64,000 nt of DNA. Source: DAOTXR01 sp034435375. GTDB taxonomy: Bacteria > Chloroflexota > Anaerolineae > Aggregatilineales > UBA3940. The position numbers and the translations under genes are program-made. Under the pieces are notes generated by a model. That model was not told the DNA's origin. It made no database searches and saw only the letters and a program-made list of their open reading frames with translations. The DNA is taken from contig DAOTXR010000062.1 of NCBI GenBank assembly GCA_034435375.1, positions 108,740-172,739 of the forward strand, written 5' to 3'. Positions 42,158-51,093 of this stretch are shown piece after piece. Every line of letters starts with the position of its first letter. The stretch's first letter is position 1.

Positions 42158-42736
42158 TCAAGGCTCCCCCGCCAATTGCGTCCCATCGATCAACTCATGC
42201 AGCCAATCCGGGCTAGCTACATAGCACCGGACAGCCATGTGCAGCAGAGTTGGAAAGCGACCATCATTCAACGGCATCTCAGAACAGCCAGTTGCCTCAA
42301 GATCGGCCCATACAGCCAGGTCCAGGCGAGCAAATGGCTTGGGCGTACCAGGCGCAATGAGAACAAAGGCAGATACTCCACGGGCCAGGTCAAGCTGCTT
42401 GAGGAACAGGTCAGCACGCTGGCCTGTAGAGGCACGGCAGCCCACCACATCGGCGCGGGGAAAAGCGTCACCCTGGCGTAGCATGAAGTCAAGTGCATCA
42501 GCGCCGTGATGCTCTCGGCGGAAGTCGTCGTAGACCCACTGTGGCAGGAGGAAATCCTGTTCATAAAGCAGGGCCAATCCGTAATAGACCGTGATCTCGC
42601 CACAAAGCAAGGCACCAAGAGGAAAGTCGTGCGGCACTTGCCCGCCGACCAAGGTCATACCGGAACTGCCCCTCAACCTCATGAGATAGCCTTTTAACAC
42701 ATCCGATGGAGGCGGGTATAGCTTCAACAGGGACAC
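42158..42736 (-). CDS. Hypothetical protein, 192 residues
   Basis: No family recognised. Soluble protein beginning MSLLKLYPPPSDVLKGYLMRLRG, with a middle EHHGADALDFMLRQGDAFPRADVVGCRASTGQ and a C-terminal LHMAVRCYVASPDWLHELIDG; some cysteines but no repeated metal motif. It lies between ruvA and ttuB on the same strand with small gaps (16 and 32 bases), so it is part of the ruvA-ttuB-ttuA run. It might be a restriction-like or nucleotide-binding protein, but nothing visible supports a specific claim. Confidence 0.65.
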   Translation of the reverse strand: MSLLKLYPPPSDVLKGYLMRLRGSSGMTLVGGQVPHDFPLGALLCGEITVYYGLALLYEQDFLLPQWVYDDFRREHHGADALDFMLRQGDAFPRADVVGCRASTGQRADLFLKQLDLARGVSAFVLIAPGTPKPFARLDLAVWADLEATGCSEMPLNDGRFPTLLHMAVRCYVASPDWLHELIDGTQLAGEP

Positions 42737-42752
42737 TCCTAGCTGACGACTC

Positions 42753-43334
42753 TCACCGTGCGAAATAGCTCAGCGCCAAACGCATCCGCTCCTCAATATC
42801 TTCCGGCGCATCATGCGGTATTGACTGAAGCGCAGCCTGAGCTTCGACGATGCTGAAGCCCATCGCTGTGAGGGCCTCGATCACTTCAGTATCGAGTGCA
42901 GATGTTGCTGCCAGTCCAATGGGCAGTACCCCTGGCGCAAGCTTGCCCCTCAGCTCAAGAACGATCTTCTGAGCCGTCTTTTTCCCGATCCCCGGCACAC
43001 GGGAGATCACTTCCGGCTCGTCGTGGTGGATCGCGTTGGCGAGCATATCGGGCGACAGGGCATTGAGAATCGCAAGCGCCAGTCGCGGCCCGATACCCGA
43101 CACGCCGAGCAGCAGGTGGAAGATCGTCTTCTCCTCTTCGGTGGAAAAACCATACAATGTCAGCGAGTCTTCGCGCACAATCAATGTCGTGATCAGTTCA
43201 ACCGGATGCCCGACCAGCCCCAGGCTATTGATCACGGACGTCGTGACGTGGACCTCCAGTCCCATTCCCCCCACTTGCACAACAATGGTGTGGGGACCCA
43301 CATGCTTTAAGATACCGGCAATGGACGCGATCAT
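42753..43334 (-). CDS. ruvA: Holliday junction helicase subunit RuvA
   Basis: RuvA (193 residues, usual length) binds Holliday junctions and loads RuvB. N-terminal OB domain (MIASIAGILKHVGPHTIVVQVGGMGLEVHV), the helix-hairpin-helix pair (LLLGVSGIGPRLALAILNAL and ISRVPGIGKKTAQKIVLELRGK), and the C-terminal RuvB-contact domain (EVIEALTAMGFSIVEAQAAL). ruvC is 9 kb away and ruvB is not in the window, so the usual ruvABC cluster is broken up here. AGGAG lies close to the ATG. Confidence 0.96.
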   Translation of the reverse strand: MIASIAGILKHVGPHTIVVQVGGMGLEVHVTTSVINSLGLVGHPVELITTLIVREDSLTLYGFSTEEEKTIFHLLLGVSGIGPRLALAILNALSPDMLANAIHHDEPEVISRVPGIGKKTAQKIVLELRGKLAPGVLPIGLAATSALDTEVIEALTAMGFSIVEAQAALQSIPHDAPEDIEERMRLALSYFAR

Positions 43335-43501
43335 AACTCCTGCCTCTTTATGGTGTTCTCCCTATTATGATAACGCCTTTTTCCGTGCCGCCCATTGGCA
43401 GGCACAAAGCGGCGAGGGTAATATCGGCCAAATAGACCCATTTGATCGAATTGCCCCGCCAGGAATGATCGTACAAGCTTAGTATCGTTAAGGAGAAAGC
43501 A

Positions 43502-44647
43502 ATGGCTGTATCGACCCCGGCTTTGCGCCAGGACGTTCAGATCGAGCATGGCTGGCTACACAGCCGCAGTTGGGACCTGACGTTCGTCTCGCTTAGCGTC
43601 GTTCTAGTCGCGGTACCCTATCTCGCTTACCTGAGTCTTCTCCAGCTCGACATCGCGCTTCAGCCCATTGCCAGCGCGTTGGGCACTACAGTCGACGACC
43701 TGAGCCGTAACCTTATCAATGCAGTCGTGGCGTTGCTGGTAGGCGGCCCACACATGTATGCGACCTTTCAACGCACCGCCCTGGACCGCGACTACGCGAA
43801 AAAACACAGGGCAATCATGTGGTCGTCACTGCTCATTCCAGCAGTTGTGGTCGTGCTGGCAGTAGCGAACCTTCAATTGCTGCTGACGATCTTCTTTTTC
43901 TGGGCCTCGATCCATGTCCTGCACCAGATCGTGTACGTCACGGAACTTTATAACCGTCGGCAGAAGACCACGCTAACCTGGTTCTCGCGTGCTGCTGACT
44001 ACGCTGTGATCCTGACGGCTCTCTACCCCCTGGCTGCCTACAAGATGTCGATCAACGACTTTACCATCGGCCAGAACAACATCAGCGAGGTTGTGAAGAC
44101 GGCCCTGGGTGTGTTTGGCCTGCCCCTCGGTCCGTGGATGGTCTGGCTGACCGGTGGCGTATTCGGCATCTCAGCTACAGTGTGGACGGCAAAGACCGTC
44201 GTTGAGTGGCGCAATGGCACATTGCACAGCCCCAAAGCGCTGTTCATCGCACTAACTGTAATCGCCTCATTCTTTGTTCCGGCGTTGGGCAACCTCGACA
44301 CGGCGTTTCAGGGGATGAACGTGTGGCACTCGCTGCAGTACCTGGCGCTGACCTGGATGCTCAACAACCTACGTCAGCGACGAGGTGAGCTGGAAGCCTC
44401 GCCTTTCGTAAAACGCCTGGCTCAAGACAACGCAGCCCGCAAGTATTATCTGTTCAACGTGGGTCTGACCATCGCCGACGTTGCGCTGGCTGTTGTCATC
44501 TTCTTCATCATGCGGTTGGTCTTCAAGCAAGACTTCGACTTTGCTTTCGACCGCGCCTACTACATCGCTGTGCTCAGCTTTTTGTGGATCCACTACTACC
44601 ACGACCACTTCCTGTTCACTCAGCCAGACGTCATCGCAGTACGCTGA
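43502..44647 (+). CDS. His-rich multi-pass membrane protein, unknown
   Basis: Function unknown. A 381-residue integral membrane protein with about eight hydrophobic helices. Histidines sit at helix ends in conserved-looking clusters: VGGPHMYATFQRT, WASIHVLHQIVYV, GMNVWHSLQYLAL and FLWIHYYHDHFLF. This pattern suggests an intramembrane metal (di-iron-like) or heme site, as in membrane hydroxylases, desaturases or carotene-dioxygenase (Brp/Blh) proteins, but none of those signatures matches exactly. It stands alone with a good terminator after it; the ATG at 43502 follows AAGGAG. Confidence 0.75.
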   Translation: MAVSTPALRQDVQIEHGWLHSRSWDLTFVSLSVVLVAVPYLAYLSLLQLDIALQPIASALGTTVDDLSRNLINAVVALLVGGPHMYATFQRTALDRDYAKKHRAIMWSSLLIPAVVVVLAVANLQLLLTIFFFWASIHVLHQIVYVTELYNRRQKTTLTWFSRAADYAVILTALYPLAAYKMSINDFTIGQNNISEVVKTALGVFGLPLGPWMVWLTGGVFGISATVWTAKTVVEWRNGTLHSPKALFIALTVIASFFVPALGNLDTAFQGMNVWHSLQYLALTWMLNNLRQRRGELEASPFVKRLAQDNAARKYYLFNVGLTIADVALAVVIFFIMRLVFKQDFDFAFDRAYYIAVLSFLWIHYYHDHFLFTQPDVIAVR

Positions 44648-44671
44648 CACCAGCATCAGCAGATAGTTTAG

Positions 44672-44700
44672 GGGGCAGGCCGAATCGGTCTGCCCCTTTT
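44672..44700 (+). terminator. Terminator of the His-rich membrane protein gene
   Basis: Arms 44672-44681 and 44687-44696 (10 bp, one G-U), 5-base loop, then TTTT; 25 bases past the stop at 44647. Confidence 0.8.
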
Positions 44701-44717
44701 CAGTGGGCCGTGAGCGC

Positions 44718-44746
44718 TTGTCGGTCTGAGCAGTGCGGGCTAAAAT
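44718..44746 (+). promoter_or_regulatory. Promoter of the esterase-LysM unit
   Basis: TTGTCG (44718-44723), 17-base spacer, TAAAAT (44741-44746); about 46 bases upstream of the esterase ATG at 44793. Confidence 0.6.
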
Positions 44747-44792
44747 GCCGGTCATGGTTTACCTATGGATGTCGTAAGGCAGCGCTGCGACG

Positions 44793-45812
44793 ATGACCAA
44801 AAGCCAGATCGTCTACCTTGAGCACACATCGAAGGCATTGACAGGCAATCCGCTACGCGATCCAGCCACACGCCGGATACCCCTTTATCTGCCGCCCAAC
44901 TACCAAGCCAAGAGACGACAGCGTTATCCTGTAGTCTGGGTTCTCGCCCCTTTTACAAGCTGGGGAGAGCGGTTCTTCAACCTCCAGGCATGGGATGAGA
45001 ACATCGTGCAGCGCATGGACCGTCTGATCGCGGCAGGGCAGGTGCCCCCCACCATCCTGGCATTCCCAGATTGCTTCACACGGCTCGGTGGTAGCCAGTA
45101 CGTCAACTCGACAGCAGTGGGGCGCTATGAAGATTACATCGTCGAAGAACTAGTGCCGTTGGTGGATGCAACCTTCCGCACACTGGCAGATCGCAATCAC
45201 CGGGGAGTAATGGGCTATAGCAGTGGCGGCTACGGCGCACTGATGCTCACCATGCGCCACCCAGAGCTTTTCGGAGCAGTGGCCAGTCACAGCGGTGACA
45301 TGGGCTTCGAGCACTGCTACTGGCCCGATATCCCTGGCGCGGTCCGCACGCTGGAGCAATGGGGCGGGCTTGATGGCTTCTTTGAGAGTCTTAGAGATAC
45401 TTCCAGAGTGCGCGAGCGGGGCCGTGACTGGTTCGCCGCCTTGAATCTGATCGCCATGAGTGCCTGTTATTCACCTAATCCCCACAGCCCGCATGGTTTC
45501 GACCTGCTATTTGATCCCTATACAGGCGCAATCCAGACTGAAACATGGGGGCGTTGGCTGTCTGCCGATCCCGTGCGCGTCGCCACACAATACATCGATG
45601 CGCTGAAGTCACTGCGGGCCTTATACTTTGACTGCGGTACACGCGACGAGTACAACCTCTTCCTCGGTGCACGGATGCTGCACACGATTCTGGAAAACCA
45701 GGGGGTCCCACACAGCTACGAAGAATTCGATGGGGGACACTACAACCTCAACTGGCGCTACGAGCACTCGCTGCCAATGCTAACCACGGCACTGGCGCCA
45801 AAGAAGGGATAA
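44793..45812 (+). CDS. Esterase D-like alpha/beta hydrolase
   Basis: Alpha/beta hydrolase of the esterase D/feruloyl-esterase group (339 residues), no signal peptide. RYPVVWVLAPFTSWG is the oxyanion-side strand, YIVEELVPLVDATFRTLAD precedes the nucleophile elbow MGYSSGGYGALML (Ser in GxSxG), the acid is near YFDCGTRDEYNL, and the catalytic His is in EFDGGHYNLNW. Substrate unknown; homologues deacylate small acyl esters or formyl-glutathione. The LysM lipoprotein begins 9 bases after its stop. Confidence 0.88.
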   Translation: MTKSQIVYLEHTSKALTGNPLRDPATRRIPLYLPPNYQAKRRQRYPVVWVLAPFTSWGERFFNLQAWDENIVQRMDRLIAAGQVPPTILAFPDCFTRLGGSQYVNSTAVGRYEDYIVEELVPLVDATFRTLADRNHRGVMGYSSGGYGALMLTMRHPELFGAVASHSGDMGFEHCYWPDIPGAVRTLEQWGGLDGFFESLRDTSRVRERGRDWFAALNLIAMSACYSPNPHSPHGFDLLFDPYTGAIQTETWGRWLSADPVRVATQYIDALKSLRALYFDCGTRDEYNLFLGARMLHTILENQGVPHSYEEFDGGHYNLNWRYEHSLPMLTTALAPKKG

Positions 45813-45821
45813 CCCGCGGCC

Positions 45822-47405
45822 ATGATCGCCCGCCTTCGATGGATTCCCTTGACAGGGCTGATGATCATCTCGCTTGCAGCCTGTACACCAAACGGCAGTT
45901 ACATCATCTTGATCACTGCCACGCCTGCCGATCCTGAGCCTCAGATAGGCGGAGGAGGTGCCGAGGTCGCTCCACCGGCGGGAGCTGCCGCCCCATTGAT
46001 GCCTGCCCCGACCCCTACCTTCATCCCTACACCCGATCCAACGCGACCCGCTGTGACCGATCCGAGCGAGGATCAACTTCACGTGGTGCAGTTCGGCGAC
46101 ACGCTGAGCCAGATCGCCGAGCGCTACGGGACAACAGTCGAAGCGATTGTGCAAGCCAATCAGATTTCCAACGTGGATGTATTGGTAGTGGGACAGACGC
46201 TAGTAATACCGCTGGGCATTCAGGGAACCGGCTCTTCCTTCAAGATCATCCCTGACAGCGAGCTTGTCTACGGGCCTTCAGTGCAAGGCTTCTCAACCGA
46301 AGCGGCCATGCAAATCCTTCCTGACAACTACCTTGCCAGCTACCAGGAAGACCTGGGAGGCATCATGTGGACTGGCCCCCAGATCATCGAGCGGGTTGCC
46401 TTGGAGCAGAGCATCAATCCACGCCTGTTGCTGGCTCTACTTGAATATGAGACACACTGGCTCAGCCAGCCTATGGTCACTGAAGAGGCTGCGCTCTACC
46501 CCATGAACTACCGAGGGCAGCCAACAACCATCTACGGACTCTACCGCCAGCTCGATTGGGCCGGCAAGATGCTTCAGGCGGGCTACTACGGCTGGCGGCA
46601 GCGTGGCCTATCTGCCGTCTTACTGTCTGACGGAATGCGTGTAGCACTTGACCCCACAATTAACGCCGGGACAGCTGGCGTACAGTTGCTGCTCGCCCAA
46701 ACTCGCACGTTCGATACCTGGATGCAGGCTACCAGCCACACAGGATTCTTTGCCACCTACGTCAGCCTATTCGGGGATCCTTTCCAATATGCCATTGAGC
46801 CACTGATCCCACCTGACCTTACTCAGCCACCGCTCAGCTTCCCGTGGGACCCGCAGGAAACATGGTATTTCACCGGTGGTCCACATGGCGGTTGGGGCAG
46901 CAGCAGCGCCTGGGCTGCTCTCGATTTTGTCACTGGAGACGAGGTAGAGCTAGACTGCGCAGTTTCGGACAAGTGGGCACGCGCAGTAGCCGATGGCGTG
47001 ATCGCCCGCAGCGAATACGGGATCGTCGTCCTGGACCTCGATGGCGATGGGTTTGAGGGAACTGGCTGGACGGTGTTTTATCTGCACATCTCCAGCGAAG
47101 ATCGTCCAGTGGTCGAAGGGCAGCATGTCAAGCAAGGCGATCCGATTGGCCATCCATCGTGCGAGGGCGGTGTTAGCTTCGCTTCACACCTGCACATAGC
47201 ACGGCGCTATAACGGCGAGTGGATCGCCGCCGACTGCTCTAGTTGCCCACTGGCAGCGCCTGCACCTCAGTTCGACCTTGACGGATGGCTGTGCTACTCG
47301 TGGGGTCGCGAGTACGATGGGGAGCTAGTGCGAGGCGACGATCGACGAGAAGCGTGTGTGTGCCGTGAGCCGATCAACACCTTCACCGCAGCAGACTTCG
47401 AATGA
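45822..47405 (+). CDS. LysM lipoprotein with M23-like peptidase domain
   Basis: Secreted cell-wall-associated lipoprotein (527 residues). Lipobox LAAC (Cys21), Pro/Thr-rich linker, one LysM domain (about 86-130: HVVQFGDTLSQIAERYGTT...VLVVGQTLVIP). A helical middle region of about 250 residues follows (RVALEQSINPRLLLALLEYETHW), reminiscent of lytic-transglycosylase-like or glucosaminidase scaffolds. The C-terminal peptidase M23 fold keeps zinc ligands in GGPHGGWGSSSAWAALDF and SHLHIARR. It probably cleaves or remodels peptidoglycan cross-links. Extra cysteines near the C-terminus (DCSSCPL, ACVCREP) suggest disulfides. Confidence 0.85.
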   Translation: MIARLRWIPLTGLMIISLAACTPNGSYIILITATPADPEPQIGGGGAEVAPPAGAAAPLMPAPTPTFIPTPDPTRPAVTDPSEDQLHVVQFGDTLSQIAERYGTTVEAIVQANQISNVDVLVVGQTLVIPLGIQGTGSSFKIIPDSELVYGPSVQGFSTEAAMQILPDNYLASYQEDLGGIMWTGPQIIERVALEQSINPRLLLALLEYETHWLSQPMVTEEAALYPMNYRGQPTTIYGLYRQLDWAGKMLQAGYYGWRQRGLSAVLLSDGMRVALDPTINAGTAGVQLLLAQTRTFDTWMQATSHTGFFATYVSLFGDPFQYAIEPLIPPDLTQPPLSFPWDPQETWYFTGGPHGGWGSSSAWAALDFVTGDEVELDCAVSDKWARAVADGVIARSEYGIVVLDLDGDGFEGTGWTVFYLHISSEDRPVVEGQHVKQGDPIGHPSCEGGVSFASHLHIARRYNGEWIAADCSSCPLAAPAPQFDLDGWLCYSWGREYDGELVRGDDRREACVCREPINTFTAADFE

Positions 47406-47465
47406 GCTTGACTTTGGGGATTGAGTTCCCTGGCCACCCTGAGAGGCACACGGACATCCACTATA

Positions 47466-48449
47466 TCAATGGGGCATGGGGAAAATGAATGGTTCCAGGT
47501 TGGCTGCCTTCTCGACTGGGCGGGCTACATCAAACAACAGATATCGGCCTGACTGTCTGGGTTGGGCATGGGCATAACTCGCCAGACGCAGCTGGCGATC
47601 GGCCACAATCGTGTAGCCGTTGCGCACCGGGATGTGTCCCGTGACCATGACCCGCTGGGGCATCTCTGCTGTTGAGTAGAGACGCAGGAAGCGCTCCAGG
47701 ATTTTGCCATACATCAACGCTCCATACCCAGCCTCGCACTGCGTGAAAAAGAAATCCCACAGCAGGGGCCACTCCGGTTCCAGGCCGGATACAACGAACC
47801 CGCGCAGCAGGTCAAGGTAGCGCGGATCCTCCGGGCCGGTCACGGCCAGGTACTCCCACGCCATCTGCGCGTACTCTTCTTCGGTTGTCCGCTGGTAAGC
47901 TGCAAGCAGGTCTCCAATGTCCTGCCGCTCAAGCAGGCGATCCACTTCCCTCAGCAGTGCATCATGCGAGAAGGACAACAGCCGATCAGCAGCTTCGGGC
48001 GCAGCGGTTGAGACGGCGGCTCCAGCATGGGTCAGCAGCACACCGCCAGCCGTACGTACCATGAAGGGCAGCGTCTTCAAGAATTCGATCACCTGCACAC
48101 GATACTCACCCAGAGCATGCTCAAAGCGCGGCGTAAAGGTCAGATCGCCCTTGGAGAGAGGCACGCCATAGATATGAGGCAGTTCGTGGTTGCCAAGCAG
48201 CATCATGACGACACCAGGCCCCAGGTCTGCCTGGAGCCGCATGATGTCAAACAGCAGGTGCAGCGAATAGTCCTCCTCCGGGGGGCCATAACCATGGATC
48301 ACATCGCCTAACAAGATCAATATATCAGCATGGCCCTGGTCATGCAGAGCAAGGAAATGATCGCGGTAGCGCACATACGCATCCCACTCGCCGTGGAGAT
48401 CGGTGACGACAAAAGCAACTCCTTGAGCGAGGTCAACTGCGCGATTCAC
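47466..48449 (-). CDS. Calcineurin-like metallophosphoesterase
   Basis: Cytosolic two-metal phosphoesterase (327 residues). All five blocks are visible: VTDLHGEWDAY, LLGDVIHGYG, LLGNHELPH, VLLTHAGAAV and VMVTGHIPVRNGYTI. It resembles serine/threonine phosphoprotein phosphatases more than nucleases, and a kinase is present elsewhere in the window, but the substrate is not known. It is downstream of mdh, separated by a GC-rich hairpin. Confidence 0.9.
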   Translation of the reverse strand: MNRAVDLAQGVAFVVTDLHGEWDAYVRYRDHFLALHDQGHADILILLGDVIHGYGPPEEDYSLHLLFDIMRLQADLGPGVVMMLLGNHELPHIYGVPLSKGDLTFTPRFEHALGEYRVQVIEFLKTLPFMVRTAGGVLLTHAGAAVSTAAPEAADRLLSFSHDALLREVDRLLERQDIGDLLAAYQRTTEEEYAQMAWEYLAVTGPEDPRYLDLLRGFVVSGLEPEWPLLWDFFFTQCEAGYGALMYGKILERFLRLYSTAEMPQRVMVTGHIPVRNGYTIVADRQLRLASYAHAQPRQSGRYLLFDVARPVEKAANLEPFIFPMPH

Positions 48450-48489
48450 GGTGTTGCCTTTCCCTGCTCCGACACAGACGGGATGAAGG

Positions 48490-48515
48490 CCGCCGCCTGG
48501 TTTCTCAGGCGGCGG
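48490..48515 (-). terminator. GC-rich hairpin after mdh
   Basis: Perfect 10-base arms CCGCCGCCTG (48490-48499) / CAGGCGGCGG (48506-48515), 6-base loop, about 50 bases past the mdh stop. The downstream T-tract is weak (CCTTCATCC). Confidence 0.6.
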
Positions 48516-48563
48516 TAGCAGTCACATGTTCCGCCCACGCGGTCTCTGTAGCCGATCAAGCCC

Positions 48564-49508
48564 TTAATGATATCCAAGAACTTCGACGACGCTACGCACA
48601 GCCTCCGCCGAGTGATCGAGCATAGCCTTCTCTTCGCGGTTCAACTCCATCTCAATGATCTTCTCAACACCATTGGCCCCCAACACTGCCGGTACTCCAA
48701 TGAACAGCCCATGGTAGCCATATTCACCTTGCAGATATACCGCAGAAGGGATCACACGCTTGCGGTCCTTGACAATGGCCTCCACCATGCTAACCGTAGC
48801 AGCCGCTGGGGCATAGTAGCCACTGTAGCCCAGCAAGCCCACGATCTCCCCCCCACCCTGTCGCGTGCGCTCGATGATGAAGTCCAGGCGCTCCCGGCTC
48901 ATCAGCTCTAGCACCGGGATTCCTGCCACCGAGGTGTGGCGTGGCAGGGGCACCATCGTATCACCGTGGCCGCCGAGGACAATGCCATGCACGTCTTGGA
49001 CTGAGACGCCCAGCTCCATCGCAATGAAGGTCTTGTAGCGAGCTGTGTCGAGTGCTCCAGCTTGGCCAACAACGCGATGGGGGGGAAACCCGCTTTCATG
49101 CAGGGCTACATGGCACATCGCATCCAGTGGATTGGAGACGACGATCAGGATGGCATTAGGCGAGTATTGGACAGCAGATCGGACAACCTGTGCAACAATG
49201 TCTTGGTTGACCTTGACCAGTTCATCACGGCTGGGGTACTGGCCTGTCACCGGGTCCTTGGTGCGCGGCTTGCCGGCTGTGATCACGACGACATCCGAGT
49301 TAGCGGTGTCCGCGTAGTCATTGGTGCCAATGATCTGGATGTCAAAGCCTTCGACCGGGCCAGCTTCGAATAGGTCCAGAGCCTTGCCCTGCGGCATTCC
49401 TTTGATCACGTCCACCAGAACCACATCCGCCAAATCTCTGGCAGCGATCCAATGGGCTGCTGTAGCGCCAACGTTGCCAGCGCCTACTATCGTGACTTTC
49501 TTACGCAT
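48564..49508 (-). CDS. mdh: Malate dehydrogenase
   Basis: NAD-dependent malate/oxaloacetate oxidoreductase of the LDH-like MDH group (314 residues). NAD motif VTIVGAGNVGATAAHW, substrate loop arginines in GKPRTKDPVTGQYPSRDELV, VVSNPLDAMCHVA, and the catalytic His in VLGGHGDTMVPL. The Arg-containing loop and length match MDH type 2 of Chloroflexi and Bacillota rather than LDH. ATG 49508 follows GAGGAGG. With pckA it links the TCA cycle and gluconeogenesis. Confidence 0.95.
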   Translation of the reverse strand: MRKKVTIVGAGNVGATAAHWIAARDLADVVLVDVIKGMPQGKALDLFEAGPVEGFDIQIIGTNDYADTANSDVVVITAGKPRTKDPVTGQYPSRDELVKVNQDIVAQVVRSAVQYSPNAILIVVSNPLDAMCHVALHESGFPPHRVVGQAGALDTARYKTFIAMELGVSVQDVHGIVLGGHGDTMVPLPRHTSVAGIPVLELMSRERLDFIIERTRQGGGEIVGLLGYSGYYAPAAATVSMVEAIVKDRKRVIPSAVYLQGEYGYHGLFIGVPAVLGANGVEKIIEMELNREEKAMLDHSAEAVRSVVEVLGYH

Positions 49509-49653
49509 GCTGTCTTGCCTCCTCAAGAGCAGTTCAGGCTGCTTAGCTACCCAGGATCATATCGAATTGGGTAAACCGCAGACCATGATCTCTATCATTT
49601 TGATGCGAAGAAGCCAGCTTTGGATCGCAAAACGAGGAGAACAAGTCCGGGAC

Positions 49654-50373
49654 TCATCCGGTCCGGCCAGCCTTTAGGCCATCCTGAAATGCCTTGAGCA
49701 TCGCCCATTCGCCTCTGGCGGCCATATCGGCTTGCTGGGGCCACGTCGTGGGGTCAAACGGCGCTTTGAACCCGGCAGCCTCAAGGATAGCCCCGATCTC
49801 CTCAGGCTGTTTGCTAGCGAGCTGCTGGAAAGTAGCGATACCTGCAGCCTGCAAAATCTCTTGTATTTTGGGTCCAATGCCTTCGATCTGGGACAGGTCA
49901 TCGGAGGGTCCATGATTATGTGAGTGATCGTCTTCCACCTGCGCAAATTTTGTCAGGACGGTTCTGCCTGGCCATGCAGTCTGAATTGGCTGTGGGAAGG
50001 CCGGGAAAAAGATCGTCGCAATCAGGCCAATGACGAGAGCGCTCAGGGCAAAGCCCAGACCCGCCAGGCTGGCCGGCTGGCTCAAACCACTGTTTGGAAA
50101 GAGCAGCCCCAATAAGAGCAAGATCGCACTTCCAAAGGTTAAGAAGCCAAAAAGAGGGGTAAGGCCAGACTTGCCTGCTTCCTCACGCCGATTGACGATC
50201 CAGAGTGTCATCCCAATCGCCATCACACCGAGCCCAAACCATCGTAGTGCGACAAGAAACGGCTGCTCGGCGAACAAAGCCCCAGTGGCGACCATGCCAT
50301 ACGCCAGCGATGCAGCCAGCGCAATAAACCCAACAATGAAGGTGAGGCCGTACTGCCGTGCCCAGGCTTTCAT
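49654..50373 (-). CDS. Membrane protein with helix-hairpin-helix domain
   Basis: A 239-residue protein with four transmembrane helices in the first ~130 residues, a short His-rich linker (DDHSHNHG), and a C-terminal helix-hairpin-helix domain DDLSQIEGIGPKIQEILQAAGIATFQQLA of the DUF4332/L21-like type that usually contacts nucleic acid or proteins. ATG 50373 follows GTGGAGG. It has its own promoter. Function unknown; the combination of membrane helices with an HhH domain is seen in several uncharacterised bacterial proteins. Confidence 0.8.
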   Translation of the reverse strand: MKAWARQYGLTFIVGFIALAASLAYGMVATGALFAEQPFLVALRWFGLGVMAIGMTLWIVNRREEAGKSGLTPLFGFLTFGSAILLLLGLLFPNSGLSQPASLAGLGFALSALVIGLIATIFFPAFPQPIQTAWPGRTVLTKFAQVEDDHSHNHGPSDDLSQIEGIGPKIQEILQAAGIATFQQLASKQPEEIGAILEAAGFKAPFDPTTWPQQADMAARGEWAMLKAFQDGLKAGRTG

Positions 50374-50444
50374 CCAAACCTCCACGTGATGTATGTTGTT
50401 GCTGAGTAATTGTTCGAGGGCAATTGGTGTATGTTCACGGATTC

Positions 50445-50474
50445 ATTGTAGCACGCGCGAAAAGGAGCTGCCAA
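50445..50474 (-). promoter_or_regulatory. Promoter of the HhH membrane protein gene
   Basis: Minus-strand TTGGCA (50474-50469), 18-base spacer, TACAAT (50450-50445); predicted start near 50438 and a leader of about 65 bases. Confidence 0.65.
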
Positions 50475-50496
50475 AAGGGTCCCTGCTACAGAGACC

Positions 50497-50519
50497 AAAA
50501 AGACCGGGTTCCGACCGGC
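50497..50519 (-). terminator. Probable terminator of the GNAT gene
   Basis: Minus-strand stem GCCGG (50519-50515) / CCGGT (50507-50503), one G-U pair, 7-base loop, followed by CTTTTTGG. Short stem but a clear T-run, about 30 bases past the stop at 50548. Confidence 0.5.
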
Positions 50520-50547
50520 TCCTCAAGGATGGCAGTCATCATGAAGA

Positions 50548-51093
50548 TCATGCCTGTTGGGCCAGCCACTCCTCACGCAGAACGGACATCAGAACCTCAT
50601 CGTGATAAGCCCCCTCGCGGAACAACGCTTGGCGCAGACAACCCTCCTGCACAAAGCCTGCCTTCTCATAGGCGCGAATGGCCCGCACGTTGAAGCTGAA
50701 AACCATCAGCCCAACCCGATTCAGATTCAACTCCTGGAAAGCAAACCGCAACATGGCGCGAGTCGCATCGGTGCCGTATCCCTTCCCCCAGCACTCTTTT
50801 TCGCCGATCACGATCCCAAACTCTGCACTGTGGTTCTTGGCGCTGATGTTGAATAACCCACAGTTGCCGATCAGCACGTCTTCAGCCAGCGTTCGTATGC
50901 TGAAATTATATTGGTCAACTGCACGAACGGCCTGTTCAAACCATTCTTCCTCACGCTCGTCTGTGTATGGCACCGGGACCATACCGAGGAAACGCTGGAC
51001 CTCGTAGTCGCGAAACCAGCGTTTGAAAGCGGGAAGGTTAGCTCGATCCAGCGGCGCCAGGCGGACAAGATCGCCCACAAACAAAGACATCAC
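50548..51093 (-). CDS. GNAT family N-acetyltransferase
   Basis: RimJ/RimL-like acetyltransferase (181 residues) with VRLAPLDRANLPAFKRWF at the N-terminus, EFGIVIGEKECWGKGYGTDATRAML (acetyl-CoA pyrophosphate loop, QxxGxG-type) and LMVFSFNVRAIRAYEKAGFVQEG. The substrate may be a protein N-terminus or an antibiotic or amine; undetermined. Its ATG overlaps the stop of the DUF1385 gene by 4 bases (ATGA), so the two are translationally coupled. Confidence 0.9.
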   Translation of the reverse strand: MMSLFVGDLVRLAPLDRANLPAFKRWFRDYEVQRFLGMVPVPYTDEREEEWFEQAVRAVDQYNFSIRTLAEDVLIGNCGLFNISAKNHSAEFGIVIGEKECWGKGYGTDATRAMLRFAFQELNLNRVGLMVFSFNVRAIRAYEKAGFVQEGCLRQALFREGAYHDEVLMSVLREEWLAQQA

